Positions 32,016 through 40,368 of a stretch of 47,395 nt of DNA are shown piece after piece. The translations under genes were made by a program, and so were the position numbers. The notes beneath the pieces are model-generated. The model had not been told where the DNA came from and made no database searches. It was given only the letters and a program-made list of their open reading frames with translations. How positions within the stretch are numbered: position 1 is the stretch's first letter; each line of letters starts with the position of its first letter. Origin of the DNA: Candidatus Segatella intestinihominis (GTDB lineage: Bacteria; Bacteroidota; Bacteroidia; Bacteroidales; Bacteroidaceae); NCBI GenBank assembly GCA_900548535.1, contig URLG01000014.1, positions 1 through 47,395 on the forward strand. The letters run 5' to 3'.

Positions 32016-32023
32016 TACCTTTG
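32016..32023 (+). promoter_or_regulatory. -7 box (TACCTTTG) of restriction locus leader
   Basis: The only clear promoter before the defence genes. It would give a leader of about 430 bases before ATG 32459, containing the foldback at 32168-32291. Confidence 0.6.
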
Positions 32024-32167
32024 CAAACAAGAGAGCATAAGCTTTCTACAACTATATAAAATAATGTATAACAATTAAAACAAAAAAGACAAGAAAGAAG
32101 AAACAGAAAGTATTTGATTAATAACATATTAGAAGTAATATAATTACGCGTTTACTATTTATTCGGA

Positions 32168-32291
32168 ACATCCTTGAAATTTGGCGATAGATAAGATGTT
32201 AATCCAATAGAATAAGTTCGTGAACGCCCATGCTATAGCGTGGGTGGAACTTATCTTGGATTAACGGGCCACGCCAAATGCCTAAGGATGT
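32168..32291 (+). ncRNA. 124-nt extended foldback in leader of restriction locus
   Basis: Five nested helices can be read: 32168-32175 with 32284-32291 (ACATCCTT), 32179-32186 with 32272-32279 (ATTTGGCG), 32198-32206 with 32257-32265 (GTTAATCCA), 32212-32219 with 32247-32254 (ATAAGTTC), and an apical hairpin 32225-32230 with 32241-32246 extended to a TATA loop. All are perfect except for wobbles at the apex. The element may be a regulatory leader, a separate RNA used by the defence system, or a small foldback transposon (MITE). No known riboswitch is recognised. The rest of the leader (32292-32458) has no clear gene. Confidence 0.55.
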
Positions 32292-32458
32292 AGATAAGGG
32301 AAGCTCACGCTTCTTTTGTCTCCTCACATCACTCAGGCATTTGTTCGTTGATAGGCACGCTGTTCCCCTCCATCCTCATAAGAGGAAAAGGAGGACACTC
32401 CTGCCCAGCCCGTTTTCTCTGAAGTAAGATAGTTCTACGCTCCCATTCGTTATAGCAC

Positions 32459-33487
32459 ATGACAACCGAAGTTGACATCAAGGAAGATGACATCTGGGGG
32501 CGTGCGCCTGAGTTGTTGTCTATTCTCCTAAAAGATCATACGCTCAGCTCACCTACCGAGCAAGCCTACATCTTTTGGGCTACGGACGACTATGCCCATT
32601 TGGGCAAAGGCTACGGCTACCACGATCCTATCCTTCCATCACTTATCACTGGCGAAAACGGCAACGTCATCATGCCTCGCATCCTCAAACACAAAGACCT
32701 CCAGACGGCTCGTTCCAAAGACATGGCAGAGGTCTTCACCCCTTCATGGATATGCAATGCCCAAAACAACCTCATCGACGAGGCTTGGTTTGGCAGAGAC
32801 AACGTGTTTAATCATCCAGAAGACCACGAAGACGGAACACATTCTTGGACCACTCATGCCGAGAAGATTACCTTTCCCAAAGATGAACGAAAGACATGGA
32901 AAAACTATGTGAGAGCCAACCGCTTGGAAGTAACCTGCGGCGAAGCCCCCTACATCGTAAGCCGATATGACACCACCACAGGCGAACCCATCGACATCCC
33001 AGACCGCATAGGCTTGCTAGATCGCAAACTGCGTATCGTCAGTGAAAACACCTCTACTTCTGCCGAATGGCTCGATATGGCACAAGAAGCCTATAAGAGC
33101 ATCTATGCCTATGAGTGGCAGGGCGACAGCCTGCTCTTGGCTCGTGAGGCTATGCTCATCTCATTTATCGAGTATTACAAGCAGAAGTTTGGCAAGATGC
33201 CGCTCTACAAGTCAGTACGTTACATCGCCTACATCATCTCTTGGAATGTATGGCAGATGGACGGACAGCGTGGAGTGATACCTGGCTCCTGCCATGAGAA
33301 CAAGACCGTGTCAACCTCGCTTTTTGGAGAAGACGAAGTACAAATCACACCCTGCATGGGCTGCCAGAGAGACGACATCAAGTTGCACAATGGCACCTAT
33401 TGCTTGGTAAAAGACTGGGGAGCCACTGAGCCATCCACTGGAAAAAGAGGAAAACGCATCCGATTTATCGACCTCATCAAATCATGA
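32459..33487 (+). CDS. Restriction-associated companion protein (subunit M-like)
   Basis: A 342-residue protein. I recognise the general family often labelled 'restriction endonuclease subunit M' in Bacteroidota: EVFTPSWICNAQNNLIDEAWF, VTCGEAPYIVSRYDTTTGEP, RIGLLDRKLRIVSEN and YIAYIISWNVWQMDG are conserved-looking blocks from memory. FTPSW resembles motif X of gamma-class adenine methylases, but no NPPY-type motif IV is present, so it is not a complete methylase by itself. A Cys pair (TPCMGCQRDD) near the C-terminus could bind metal. It lies 6 bases before the large helicase-methylase gene and is surely cotranslated with it; a specificity, assembly or DNA-binding role is inferred. Confidence 0.7.
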   Translation: MTTEVDIKEDDIWGRAPELLSILLKDHTLSSPTEQAYIFWATDDYAHLGKGYGYHDPILPSLITGENGNVIMPRILKHKDLQTARSKDMAEVFTPSWICNAQNNLIDEAWFGRDNVFNHPEDHEDGTHSWTTHAEKITFPKDERKTWKNYVRANRLEVTCGEAPYIVSRYDTTTGEPIDIPDRIGLLDRKLRIVSENTSTSAEWLDMAQEAYKSIYAYEWQGDSLLLAREAMLISFIEYYKQKFGKMPLYKSVRYIAYIISWNVWQMDGQRGVIPGSCHENKTVSTSLFGEDEVQITPCMGCQRDDIKLHNGTYCLVKDWGATEPSTGKRGKRIRFIDLIKS

Positions 33488-33493
33488 AGGCCT

Positions 33494-36400
33494 ATGAAAT
33501 TCGAATCCTCTCTCAAGATGAAACTCATCTATGTGTTTCGCATCAACGATGAAGCACACCAAGGTTGCCTCAAGATAGGCGAGGCAACCTGCAAGGAAGA
33601 CAACACCCTCGACCTGAAGCCGTGTTGTCATGCCCTCAACCAAGCTGCCAAAGAGCGCATCAATCAATATACGCAGACCGCTGGCATTACCTACGACCTG
33701 CTCTACACCGAAGCCACCCTCTATCTGCAACAGGGCAAACTGTGCTCCTTCAATGACAAGGAAGTACACAAAGTATTGCTCCGTTCGGGCATCAAGCGCA
33801 AGGTGTTCGATCAGACCAACAATGCCAACGAATGGTTCTGCTGCGACCTGGAGACGGTGAAGCGAGCCATCACTGCCGTCAAGCAAGGGCGCACCTCCCT
33901 CCTATCCAACGAGATACAGGAGGCTCGCACCCCAATCGTCTTCCGACCAGAGCAAGCGGAAGCTATCCGCAAGACCGAAAAACAATTCAAGAAAGGCAAC
34001 CAGATGCTATGGAATGCCAAGATGCGATTTGGCAAGACCCTTTCAGCCCTGCAAGTAACCAAGGACATGAACTATCAGCGCACCCTAATCCTTACCCATC
34101 GCCCTGTGGTGGACGAAGGTTGGTTTGATGATTTTGGCAAGATATTCTATGACCGCACGGATTACGAATATGGATCCAAGCATAAGGGCAACACTTTTTC
34201 CTCTTTGGAGATGCACACCCAGAAGTCATTCACCATCAACCAGAAAGCCGAGAAAGGCAAATACGTATATTTCGCCTCGATGCAAGACCTGCGAGGCTCG
34301 GAACTGGTGGGCGGCAAATTCGACAAGAACAATCAGATTTTCTCCACCCAATGGGACTTGCTCATTGTGGACGAAGCTCACGAAGGCACTAAGACCGAAC
34401 TTGGACAAGCCGTTCTGAACGAACTCATCAAGCCTTCAACCAAGGTATTGCGACTATCAGGCACGCCTTTCAATCTACTCGATGATTTCAAAGATGAAGA
34501 GATTTACACCTGGGATTACGTGATGGAACAGAGAGCCAAGGCTGAATGGGACATCCTGCACCAAGGCGACCCTAACCCTTACGTGAGTCTGCCTAAGCTC
34601 AACATCTATACATACGACCTCGGTAGATTGCTTCACGACTATGCCGATGAAGACATCGCCTTCAACTTCCATGAATTTTTCCGTGTTGACAGTCATGGAG
34701 CATTTGTGCATTTGTCAGATGTGAAGCACTTCCTCGATATGCTCTGCCAGAACGACAAGGACAGCCTATACCCTTATAGCAACGAGAAATTCCAAAATAT
34801 CTTCCGCCACACCCTGTGGATGGTACCAGGTGTTAAGGCGGCTCGTGCCCTCAGCCTGCTGCTAAAGAATCACCCTGTGTTTGGAAACTTCAAGGTAGTA
34901 AATGTAGCTGGTGAAGGCGATGAGGAAGAGAACTCCAAGGATGCCCTGAAGGATGTAATGGATGCTATCGGCAATGACCCTGACCAGACCTACACCATTA
35001 CCCTATCCTGCGGCAGACTCACCACGGGCGTAAGCGTCAAGCCATGGACGGGCGTTTTCATGCTCTCTGGTTCTTACAAGACCCAAGCCTCCACTTACAT
35101 GCAAACCATCTTCCGTGTTCAGACCCCTTACACCCATCATGGCAAGATGAAGACACAATGCTACGTGTTCGACTTTGCCCCCGACCGCACCTTGCAAGTA
35201 CTTGCCGAAACAGCCAAGGTATCGGCAAAGGTGGGCAAGCAAACTGCCGAGGATCGAAAGATAATGGGCGATTTCCTCAACTTCTGCCCTGTCATCGCAA
35301 TCAATGGTTCCAAGATGAGCCAATATGATGTCAACACGATGATGAAGCAGCTCAAGAAAGTGTACGTAGAGAAAGTAGTACAGAATGGATTTGAGGATGG
35401 CCATCTTTATAATGACGAACTTCTGAAACTGACGGATGTAGAGCTACAAGAGTTTGATGGTCTGAAAAAGATTATCGGCAAGACCAAGGCGATGGCGAAG
35501 AGCAAGGACATCGACATCAACAACCAAGGTCTCACCGACGAGCAATATGAGGAAAACGAGAAACTGGAGAAGAAAAAGCGTAGCAAAGAAGGACTCACCG
35601 AAGAGGAGAAGAAACGCCTAGCCGAACTCAAGAAAAAGAAGGAGAACCGAGAGAGTGCCATCTCCATCTTGCGAGGCATTTCCATCCGTATGCCACTCAT
35701 GATATATGGTGCTGAGATTAAGAACGAGGATGAAGAAATCACCATCAACAACTTCACTTCGCTCATCGACCCACAGTCATGGGAAGAGTTTATGCCAAAG
35801 GGAGTCAGCAAGCAATTATTCAACAGTTTCAAAAAGTATTATGACGAGGACATCTTCAGTGCGGCAGGTAAGCGCATCAGAGCCATGGCTCGTGTTGCCG
35901 ACCACCAGATCATAGAGGAAAGAATAGAGCGCATCACCAGCATCTTCAATACCTTCCGCAATCCCGACAAGGAGACCGTCTTGACCCCTTGGCGTGTGGT
36001 CAACATGCACCTAGGCGATTGCTTGGGTGGCTACAACTTCTGGAGCGAGAATTGGGAGGAGGCATTGGATCAACCTCGCTATATCAACCAAGGCGAAGTA
36101 ACGCAGCGTGTGTTCCGCCCCAATGCCCGCATCTTGGAAATCAACTCCAAGTCGGGTCTCTATCCGCTCTATATGGCATACAATATCTACAGAGTGCGCA
36201 AGGCTGACGAAGAGCGCCTATTTGGAGACTCCCTGACCAGAGAACAGGAGCAAGCCCTCTGGGACAAAGTATTGCGAGAGAACATCTTTGTGATCTGCAA
36301 GACTCCTATGGCGAAGAGCATCACCAAGCGAACCCTCTGCGGATTCAGAGACAACACGAAAGTGAACACTCGATACTTCGAGGATTTAATCAACCAAATC

Positions 36401-37474
36401 ACCAACAAAACCCAGCAATTTGTCGAGAAAGTACGCAACGGCAAAGGATACTGGAAAGTAAACGAACAGACATATATGAAATTTGATGCAATCGTGGGAA
36501 ATCCACCTTATCAGGTAATGGATGGAGGAGCTGGAGCAAGTGCGCTTCCAATCTATCATAAGTTTGTAGAAATAGGAAAGAAACCTAACCCTAATTATCT
36601 TTCACTCATTATTCCTGCACGTTGGTATGCCGGTGGCAGAAACTTGGATGAATTCAGAAACACCATGTTGAATGACAAACATTTAAGATTATTGGTAGAC
36701 TTTCCTAATGGTAAAGATTGCTTCCCTTCTGCATTCATTGCCGGTGGTATATGCTATTTTCTTTGGAATAAAAAGGAAGATGGATTATGCCAAGTTACAA
36801 ATGTGATAAACAATAAGAGATTCACCAAAGAACGCTACTTAAATGAATTCAACATTTTCATACGTTCCAACATCTCTGTGAGTATTATTTCCAAAATCGG
36901 TAAACTTGAGGACAACCTATCCTCATTACTGAGTGCCCAGCGTCCGTATGGTCTAAGAACATACGAACGTGGCAAAGAAGAGCCATTCGAAAACGCCATA
37001 AAACTTTACACAAGTAAAGGTCTTCAATACATAGAGGAAGAACGAGTAACTGCCTTAAAAGACAACATTTACAAGTTTAAAGTAATGCTTAACAGGGCGG
37101 ACTCTGGTCATCCGCAAGAGGAAGTTGCAAGTGGCAAGCAAGCTAATGTTATTTGCAAAGGGCAAGTTATGAAGCCAGGTGAAGTTTGCACCGAAACATG
37201 GTTGTCTATTGGTTCTTTTGAAAATGAGAGTGAAGCCACTAATCTTAACTCATATTTATCAACAAAGTTTGTTCGCTTCATGATGCTACAAGGTCTCTCA
37301 TCTATTATGGTAACTGACACGATGTTCAAGTTTGTTCCTCTCCAGGACTTCACCTCTCACTCCGACATCAATTGGAGCGAGCCTATCAGTTCCATCGACC
37401 AGCAGCTCTATTGCAAATACGCCCTTACGGCTGACGAAATAGCCTTCATAGAGAAGACTATCAAGCCGATGTAG
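33494..37474 (+). CDS. Type ISP-like restriction enzyme: GIY-YIG, SF2 helicase, N6-methylase
   Basis: A 1326-residue single polypeptide. Residues 10-120 look like a T5orf172/GIY-YIG-type nuclease: LIYVFRI...CLKIGEAT, a central Arg, then KEVHKVLLRSG with Glu and a closing EWF. An SF2 translocase follows: AKMRFGKT near 175-181, LLIVDEAHEG near 291 and LRLSGTPFN near 321. A charged linker (about 688-725) leads to an Eco57I-type adenine methylase: TPWRVVNMHLGD near 829 (motif X-like), RILEINSKSGLYPLY near 879 (SAM motif I) and NPPY at 1003-1006 (motif IV). The C-terminal part should contain the target recognition domain. Order and size recall Type ISP enzymes (LlaGI), which have an Mrr-type nuclease instead. 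From about 36470 to 37320 the DNA is clearly more AT-rich than the rest. Confidence 0.8.
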   Translation: MKFESSLKMKLIYVFRINDEAHQGCLKIGEATCKEDNTLDLKPCCHALNQAAKERINQYTQTAGITYDLLYTEATLYLQQGKLCSFNDKEVHKVLLRSGIKRKVFDQTNNANEWFCCDLETVKRAITAVKQGRTSLLSNEIQEARTPIVFRPEQAEAIRKTEKQFKKGNQMLWNAKMRFGKTLSALQVTKDMNYQRTLILTHRPVVDEGWFDDFGKIFYDRTDYEYGSKHKGNTFSSLEMHTQKSFTINQKAEKGKYVYFASMQDLRGSELVGGKFDKNNQIFSTQWDLLIVDEAHEGTKTELGQAVLNELIKPSTKVLRLSGTPFNLLDDFKDEEIYTWDYVMEQRAKAEWDILHQGDPNPYVSLPKLNIYTYDLGRLLHDYADEDIAFNFHEFFRVDSHGAFVHLSDVKHFLDMLCQNDKDSLYPYSNEKFQNIFRHTLWMVPGVKAARALSLLLKNHPVFGNFKVVNVAGEGDEEENSKDALKDVMDAIGNDPDQTYTITLSCGRLTTGVSVKPWTGVFMLSGSYKTQASTYMQTIFRVQTPYTHHGKMKTQCYVFDFAPDRTLQVLAETAKVSAKVGKQTAEDRKIMGDFLNFCPVIAINGSKMSQYDVNTMMKQLKKVYVEKVVQNGFEDGHLYNDELLKLTDVELQEFDGLKKIIGKTKAMAKSKDIDINNQGLTDEQYEENEKLEKKKRSKEGLTEEEKKRLAELKKKKENRESAISILRGISIRMPLMIYGAEIKNEDEEITINNFTSLIDPQSWEEFMPKGVSKQLFNSFKKYYDEDIFSAAGKRIRAMARVADHQIIEERIERITSIFNTFRNPDKETVLTPWRVVNMHLGDCLGGYNFWSENWEEALDQPRYINQGEVTQRVFRPNARILEINSKSGLYPLYMAYNIYRVRKADEERLFGDSLTREQEQALWDKVLRENIFVICKTPMAKSITKRTLCGFRDNTKVNTRYFEDLINQITNKTQQFVEKVRNGKGYWKVNEQTYMKFDAIVGNPPYQVMDGGAGASALPIYHKFVEIGKKPNPNYLSLIIPARWYAGGRNLDEFRNTMLNDKHLRLLVDFPNGKDCFPSAFIAGGICYFLWNKKEDGLCQVTNVINNKRFTKERYLNEFNIFIRSNISVSIISKIGKLEDNLSSLLSAQRPYGLRTYERGKEEPFENAIKLYTSKGLQYIEEERVTALKDNIYKFKVMLNRADSGHPQEEVASGKQANVICKGQVMKPGEVCTETWLSIGSFENESEATNLNSYLSTKFVRFMMLQGLSSIMVTDTMFKFVPLQDFTSHSDINWSEPISSIDQQLYCKYALTADEIAFIEKTIKPM

Positions 37475-37514
37475 CAACAAAACAGCAAGATTTAAATTTT
37501 GACAACATTTTTCA

Positions 37515-37575
37515 TTTCTCCTTTCACCATTCCCCTATCAACATGATATTCATCGGTATATGGTGAAAGGAGAAA
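37515..37575. terminator. 16-bp perfect inverted repeat between convergent genes
   Basis: Arms 37515-37530 (TTTCTCCTTTCACCAT) and 37560-37575 pair perfectly around a 29-base loop. It lies between the restriction gene stop (37474) and the converging DUF6169 gene stop (37579) and is probably a bidirectional terminator. Confidence 0.65.
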
Positions 37576-37578
37576 ATA

Positions 37579-38067
37579 TTACTTATTAGTTTGAAACATA
37601 GAAATCTCTGAATCAAATGTAGCTATAATATTATTTAATTCAGGATGAACCGTCGGAACTATCAAAGAAACATAATTAGCCATTCCTTCATCCATAACAA
37701 CAGCAGTCTTAATAACATACTTACCTTTTTGTGAATAGGCATTAAACCATCGCAAAAATAGTCTATCTCTTTGAGCCTGCTGTTCATTTGCCGTATCACA
37801 CATATATAATAAAATATCTGGATTAACCCTAAAGAATTCTTCGATAATAACAATTACTGTTTGCTGAACTTTCTTGTCATTCGGAGATTTTTTGCCACTA
37901 CGGTTAGTTATTCTAAACCAATAGGCAACCATGTTAAGCATTTCATCCAAATCAAAAGACACAGAGTACAAGATGTCGTAATCTGTTTTAAACAACATCT
38001 CATCTTCTTCTTTCCACACAGGATATGGAGAGAATAAATTTATACGACTAAAATTAAGCTCGTTCAT
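37579..38067 (-). CDS. DUF6169-like protein
   Basis: A protein of about 162 residues starting MNELNFSRINLFSPYPVWKE. I recall this pattern (FDLDEMLNMVAYWFRITNRSGKKSPNDKKV, then the NPDILLYMCDTANEQQAQRD helix and FNAYSQK) as the DUF6169 family of Bacteroidota; no function is known. The start is taken as ATG 38067, whose first base is the last base of the upstream gene's TGA (TGATG), so the two are translationally coupled. The codon use is AT-rich, like the recognition segment of the restriction gene, suggesting the pair arrived with the defence locus. It could be a toxin or an accessory factor, but nothing shows catalysis. Confidence 0.6.
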   Translation of the reverse strand: MNELNFSRINLFSPYPVWKEEDEMLFKTDYDILYSVSFDLDEMLNMVAYWFRITNRSGKKSPNDKKVQQTVIVIIEEFFRVNPDILLYMCDTANEQQAQRDRLFLRWFNAYSQKGKYVIKTAVVMDEGMANYVSLIVPTVHPELNNIIATFDSEISMFQTNK

Positions 38068-38228
38068 CAAGCCAATTCATATCTATGAGAATCCTTAGCC
38101 TGCTTAATTTGCTTTTCCAGCTCATCAAGTTTTGCATTCATTCTCTGTTCCCACTCCTGTTTACGTTTTTTCTCTCTGCGCATTGCTGCAAGAAAAGTTT
38201 CTCTTGTAAACAATATTTTATCTGCCAT
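38067..38228 (-). CDS. 53-residue coiled-coil protein coupled to DUF6169 gene
   Basis: The frame reads MADKILFTRETFLAAMRREK, then KRKQEWEQRMNAKLDELEKQ and a short end. It is highly charged and helical, with a coiled-coil pattern. AAAGGATATTT precedes the ATG as a ribosome site. Its TGA overlaps the ATG of the DUF6169 gene. A small charged helical protein encoded just upstream of and coupled to another small protein is the usual layout of an antitoxin-toxin pair, but no known family is recognised. Confidence 0.55.
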   Translation of the reverse strand: MADKILFTRETFLAAMRREKKRKQEWEQRMNAKLDELEKQIKQAKDSHRYELA

Positions 38229-38341
38229 AAATATCCTTTCTTTTAATAGTTCTGATAATTTGTCGGCAAAGTTACGCTTTTATTTTCTATTCTCCAAATA
38301 ATTCAGCAACTTTCTATCCTTTTTCTTTGATTATTACGATA

Positions 38342-38587
38342 TTATCTCATCCATCTTCTCACCAAGGCAATGCCAGGCAGAATGCAGGCTACGACGTCGG
38401 CAAGAGTGGCGGCAGCCAGCATGCTCAGGTTGGCATTGTCGGTGGTGTAAGTCTCGGTAGGTATCAAAACCACTTGCATCAACACGGCGAATACCAGGAA
38501 GGTGATAAGCTCACGAGTAGTGGCGCAACCCTTGTAGTCGAAGGTGTGATGAATGGTGTGAAAAATCTGATTCATTGTCAATTCCAT
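38342..38587 (-). CDS. Small DUF805-like membrane protein
   Basis: An 81-residue protein with two hydrophobic helices. FDYKGCATTRELITFLVFAV resembles the DUF805 opening (FxFxGRxxRxEFWxFxLF), and the second helix ends GIALVRRWMR, similar to DUF805 (IPxxALxxRRLHD) but truncated. Starts at residue 1 or 5 are both possible. A TATCTTTG box reads leftwards at 38629-38636. It is divergent from the Fur-type regulator gene. Confidence 0.55.
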   Translation of the reverse strand: MELTMNQIFHTIHHTFDYKGCATTRELITFLVFAVLMQVVLIPTETYTTDNANLSMLAAATLADVVACILPGIALVRRWMR

Positions 38588-38730
38588 ATCCTAAACATTT
38601 TAATAAAGTTACTTCTTATTTTCTGCCGCAAAGATACAAGAAACTTATTACACCATTATGTTGAACGTGTTACAAAATTATTAAACTCACATTTTCCACC
38701 TTATTCCTTGGCTATTCCAAATGAAAAGCG

Positions 38731-38738
38731 TAACTTTG
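38731..38738 (+). promoter_or_regulatory. -7 box (TAACTTTG) of Fur-type gene
   Basis: The box lies 24 bases before ATG 38762, in the block TTCCAAATGAAAAGCGTAAC, which resembles the promoters at 24154 and 25174. Confidence 0.65.
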
Positions 38739-38761
38739 CACTAAATTAAAATATTTGGAAG

Positions 38762-39187
38762 ATGAAATCAGAAGACATCATAAATAAAATGGAAAGCAAG
38801 GGCATACGCCCTACAGCCAATAGAATACTGGTGATGAAGGCCTTGGCAGAAGCCGAGAACCCTCAGAGCCTCAGCGATCTGGAGAGACTGATGGGGTCGA
38901 TGGACAAGTCGAGTATATTCCGTGTGCTCACACTCTTCTTGGAGCATGAGGTGGTACATGCATTCGAAGACGGACGAGGCGTGCTCAACTATGAGCTCTG
39001 TGAGGAGGATGGCAAATGCGATCATCACGATGGGCACATCCACTTCTATTGCGAGTCGTGCCATCGCTCCTTCTGCATGGAAGACATCCATATCCCTAGC
39101 TTCGAATTGCCCGAAGGATATTACCCCCACTCCGTTTCCTTCGTCATCAAAGGGGAGTGTCCTAATTGTAGACGAAAGCATCGCTGA
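38762..39187 (+). CDS. Fur-family metal-responsive regulator
   Basis: A 141-residue protein. The N-terminal winged helix includes GIRPTANRILVMKALAEAEN and DKSSIFRVLTLFLEHEVV (recognition helix), followed by the metal-binding dimer domain with HHDGHIHFYCESCHRSFC (His-rich loop and CxxC) and a second CPNC pair at the end, which would make a structural zinc site. It regulates metal homeostasis; whether it senses Fe, Zn or peroxide cannot be told. It has a near promoter and a terminator shared with the tRNA side. The divergent small membrane protein may be a target. Confidence 0.9.
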   Translation: MKSEDIINKMESKGIRPTANRILVMKALAEAENPQSLSDLERLMGSMDKSSIFRVLTLFLEHEVVHAFEDGRGVLNYELCEEDGKCDHHDGHIHFYCESCHRSFCMEDIHIPSFELPEGYYPHSVSFVIKGECPNCRRKHR

Positions 39188-39190
39188 TAC

Positions 39191-39233
39191 AAAAAGAAGC
39201 GGCAACTCCAATAAGGAATTGCCGCTTCTTCTT
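39191..39233. terminator. Bidirectional terminator between Fur gene and tRNA
   Basis: AAGAAGCGGCAA (39194-39205) pairs with TTGCCGCTTCTT (39219-39230), with A and T runs on both sides. It ends the Fur transcript rightwards and the tRNA transcript leftwards. Confidence 0.85.
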
Positions 39234-39309
39234 TGGTACACCCTTAGGGATTCGAACCCTAGACCCACTGATTAAGAGTCAGTTGCTCTACCAACTGAGC
39301 TAAGGGTGC
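39234..39309 (-). tRNA. tRNA-Lys (anticodon CTT)
   Basis: Read leftwards from 39309: acceptor GCACCCT paired with AGGGTGT (G1-U72 wobble), D-stem GCTC/GAGC with AGTTGGTA loop, anticodon stem ACTGA/TCAGT with loop CTCTTAA giving anticodon CTT, T-arm with GGTTCGAATCC, discriminator A and an encoded CCA (39234-39236). The total is 76 bases. A TACCTTTG promoter box reads leftwards at 39343-39350. Confidence 0.95.
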
Positions 39310-39342
39310 ATACCCGATAAGCTTTGTTCTCAAAAGCGGATG

Positions 39343-39350
39343 CAAAGGTA
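39343..39350 (-). promoter_or_regulatory. -7 box of tRNA-Lys gene
   Basis: Read leftwards, TACCTTTG lies 33 bases before the tRNA 5' end. Confidence 0.6.
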
Positions 39351-39425
39351 CAGCTTTTATTTGAAACCGCCAAACAAATTTACAACTTTTTACACAAGCA
39401 TGATGATTTTCTCAGAAAAAAGCAG

Positions 39426-39433
39426 TACCTTTG
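39426..39433 (+). promoter_or_regulatory. -7 box (TACCTTTG) of phosphatase gene (decides start)
   Basis: The box lies 19 bases before ATG 39453, inside the longer open frame from 39324, which argues against the upstream start. Confidence 0.65.
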
Positions 39434-39452
39434 CAGCAAAAACAAGAAATAT

Positions 39453-39944
39453 ATGATGAAATCAGGCAAACATACCGTTTTATTTATATGCCTCGGAAAC
39501 ATCTGCCGCTCGCCGGCAGCCGAGGGCATCATGAAGAGTTTAGTGGAAAAAGAAGGAATGAGCGATGACTTCTTCATCGACTCGGCAGCCATCGGCAGCT
39601 GGCACATCGGGCAATTGCCCGACAGCCGTATGCGCAAGTGTGGCGCTGAGCATGGATACCGTTTCGACAGCCACGCTCGGCAATTCCAGAAGTCAGACTT
39701 CCAGCACTTCGACCTCATCGTGGTGATGGACAATGAGAACTATCGAGCCATCACATCCATGGCATCCAGCCAAGTTGACAAAGACAAGGTGGTGCGCATA
39801 GCCGACTATCTGACCCACCACCGCGAATACACTACGGTACCCGACCCTTACTATGGCGACTACAGCGACTTCGAACTAGTCATCGAGCTACTGGAAGATG
39901 CCTGTCAAGGACTTCTGGACAGCATCAAGGAGCAAAACTCCTAA
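39453..39944 (+). CDS. Low-molecular-weight protein-tyrosine phosphatase
   Basis: A 163-residue enzyme. The P-loop CLGNICRSPAAEG gives the Cx5R(S) catalytic motif near the N-terminus, and DPYYGDYSDFE carries the general-acid aspartate (DPYYG) of the LMW-PTP family. It removes phosphate from tyrosine, or arginine in some members, often in exopolysaccharide or stress control. ATG at 39453 or 39456 follows the promoter by about 20 bases, so the leader is very short. The DUF486 gene starts 43 bases downstream and is probably cotranscribed. Confidence 0.92.
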   Translation: MMKSGKHTVLFICLGNICRSPAAEGIMKSLVEKEGMSDDFFIDSAAIGSWHIGQLPDSRMRKCGAEHGYRFDSHARQFQKSDFQHFDLIVVMDNENYRAITSMASSQVDKDKVVRIADYLTHHREYTTVPDPYYGDYSDFELVIELLEDACQGLLDSIKEQNS

Positions 39945-39987
39945 CAGAGAGAGAACACATTATTATATTATAGGAGAAAAAACAGAT

Positions 39988-40356
39988 ATGAACGGAATAT
40001 ACACCATATTACTCTTGCTGCTGAGTAATATCTTCATGACCCTAGCATGGTATGGCCATCTGAAACTGCAACAGACGGGCGTGAGCAGCAACTGGCCCTT
40101 GATAGGCGTCATCGCCTTCAGCTGGGCGATAGCATTCTTTGAGTATTGCTGCCAAGTACCAGCCAACAGAATAGGATTCGTGGACAACGGCGGTCCCTTC
40201 ACCCTCGTCCAGCTCAAGGTGATACAAGAGTGCGTATCGCTCATCGTATTCGCCATCATCGCCAACATCCTCTTCCAAGGACAAGGCTTACACTGGAATC
40301 ACTTCGCTGCATTCGTCTGCCTCATCGCAGCCGTCTACTTCGTATTCATGAAATAG
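39988..40356 (+). CDS. DMT-superfamily membrane protein (DUF486)
   Basis: A 122-residue protein with four hydrophobic helices. MNGIYTILLLLLSNIFMTLA, then AWYGHLKL, FEYCCQVPANRIG, GPFTLVQLKVIQE and VFMK at the end are the conserved blocks of DUF486, a drug/metabolite-transporter-like family of unknown substrate. TAGGAGAAAA ten bases upstream is a good ribosome site and fixes the start at 39988; the frame is open further upstream into the phosphatase gene. Confidence 0.9.
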   Translation: MNGIYTILLLLLSNIFMTLAWYGHLKLQQTGVSSNWPLIGVIAFSWAIAFFEYCCQVPANRIGFVDNGGPFTLVQLKVIQECVSLIVFAIIANILFQGQGLHWNHFAAFVCLIAAVYFVFMK

Positions 40357-40368
40357 AGGAAATATTTT

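Noticed and set aside
32016..32458. Retron or reverse-transcriptase-associated RNA
   Set aside because: The foldback would fit, but there is no reverse transcriptase gene near it; the downstream genes are restriction-type.
39324..39452. Longer start of the tyrosine phosphatase
   Set aside because: The extension includes the promoter box at 39426-39433 and begins next to the tRNA promoter; family members start a few residues before the P-loop.
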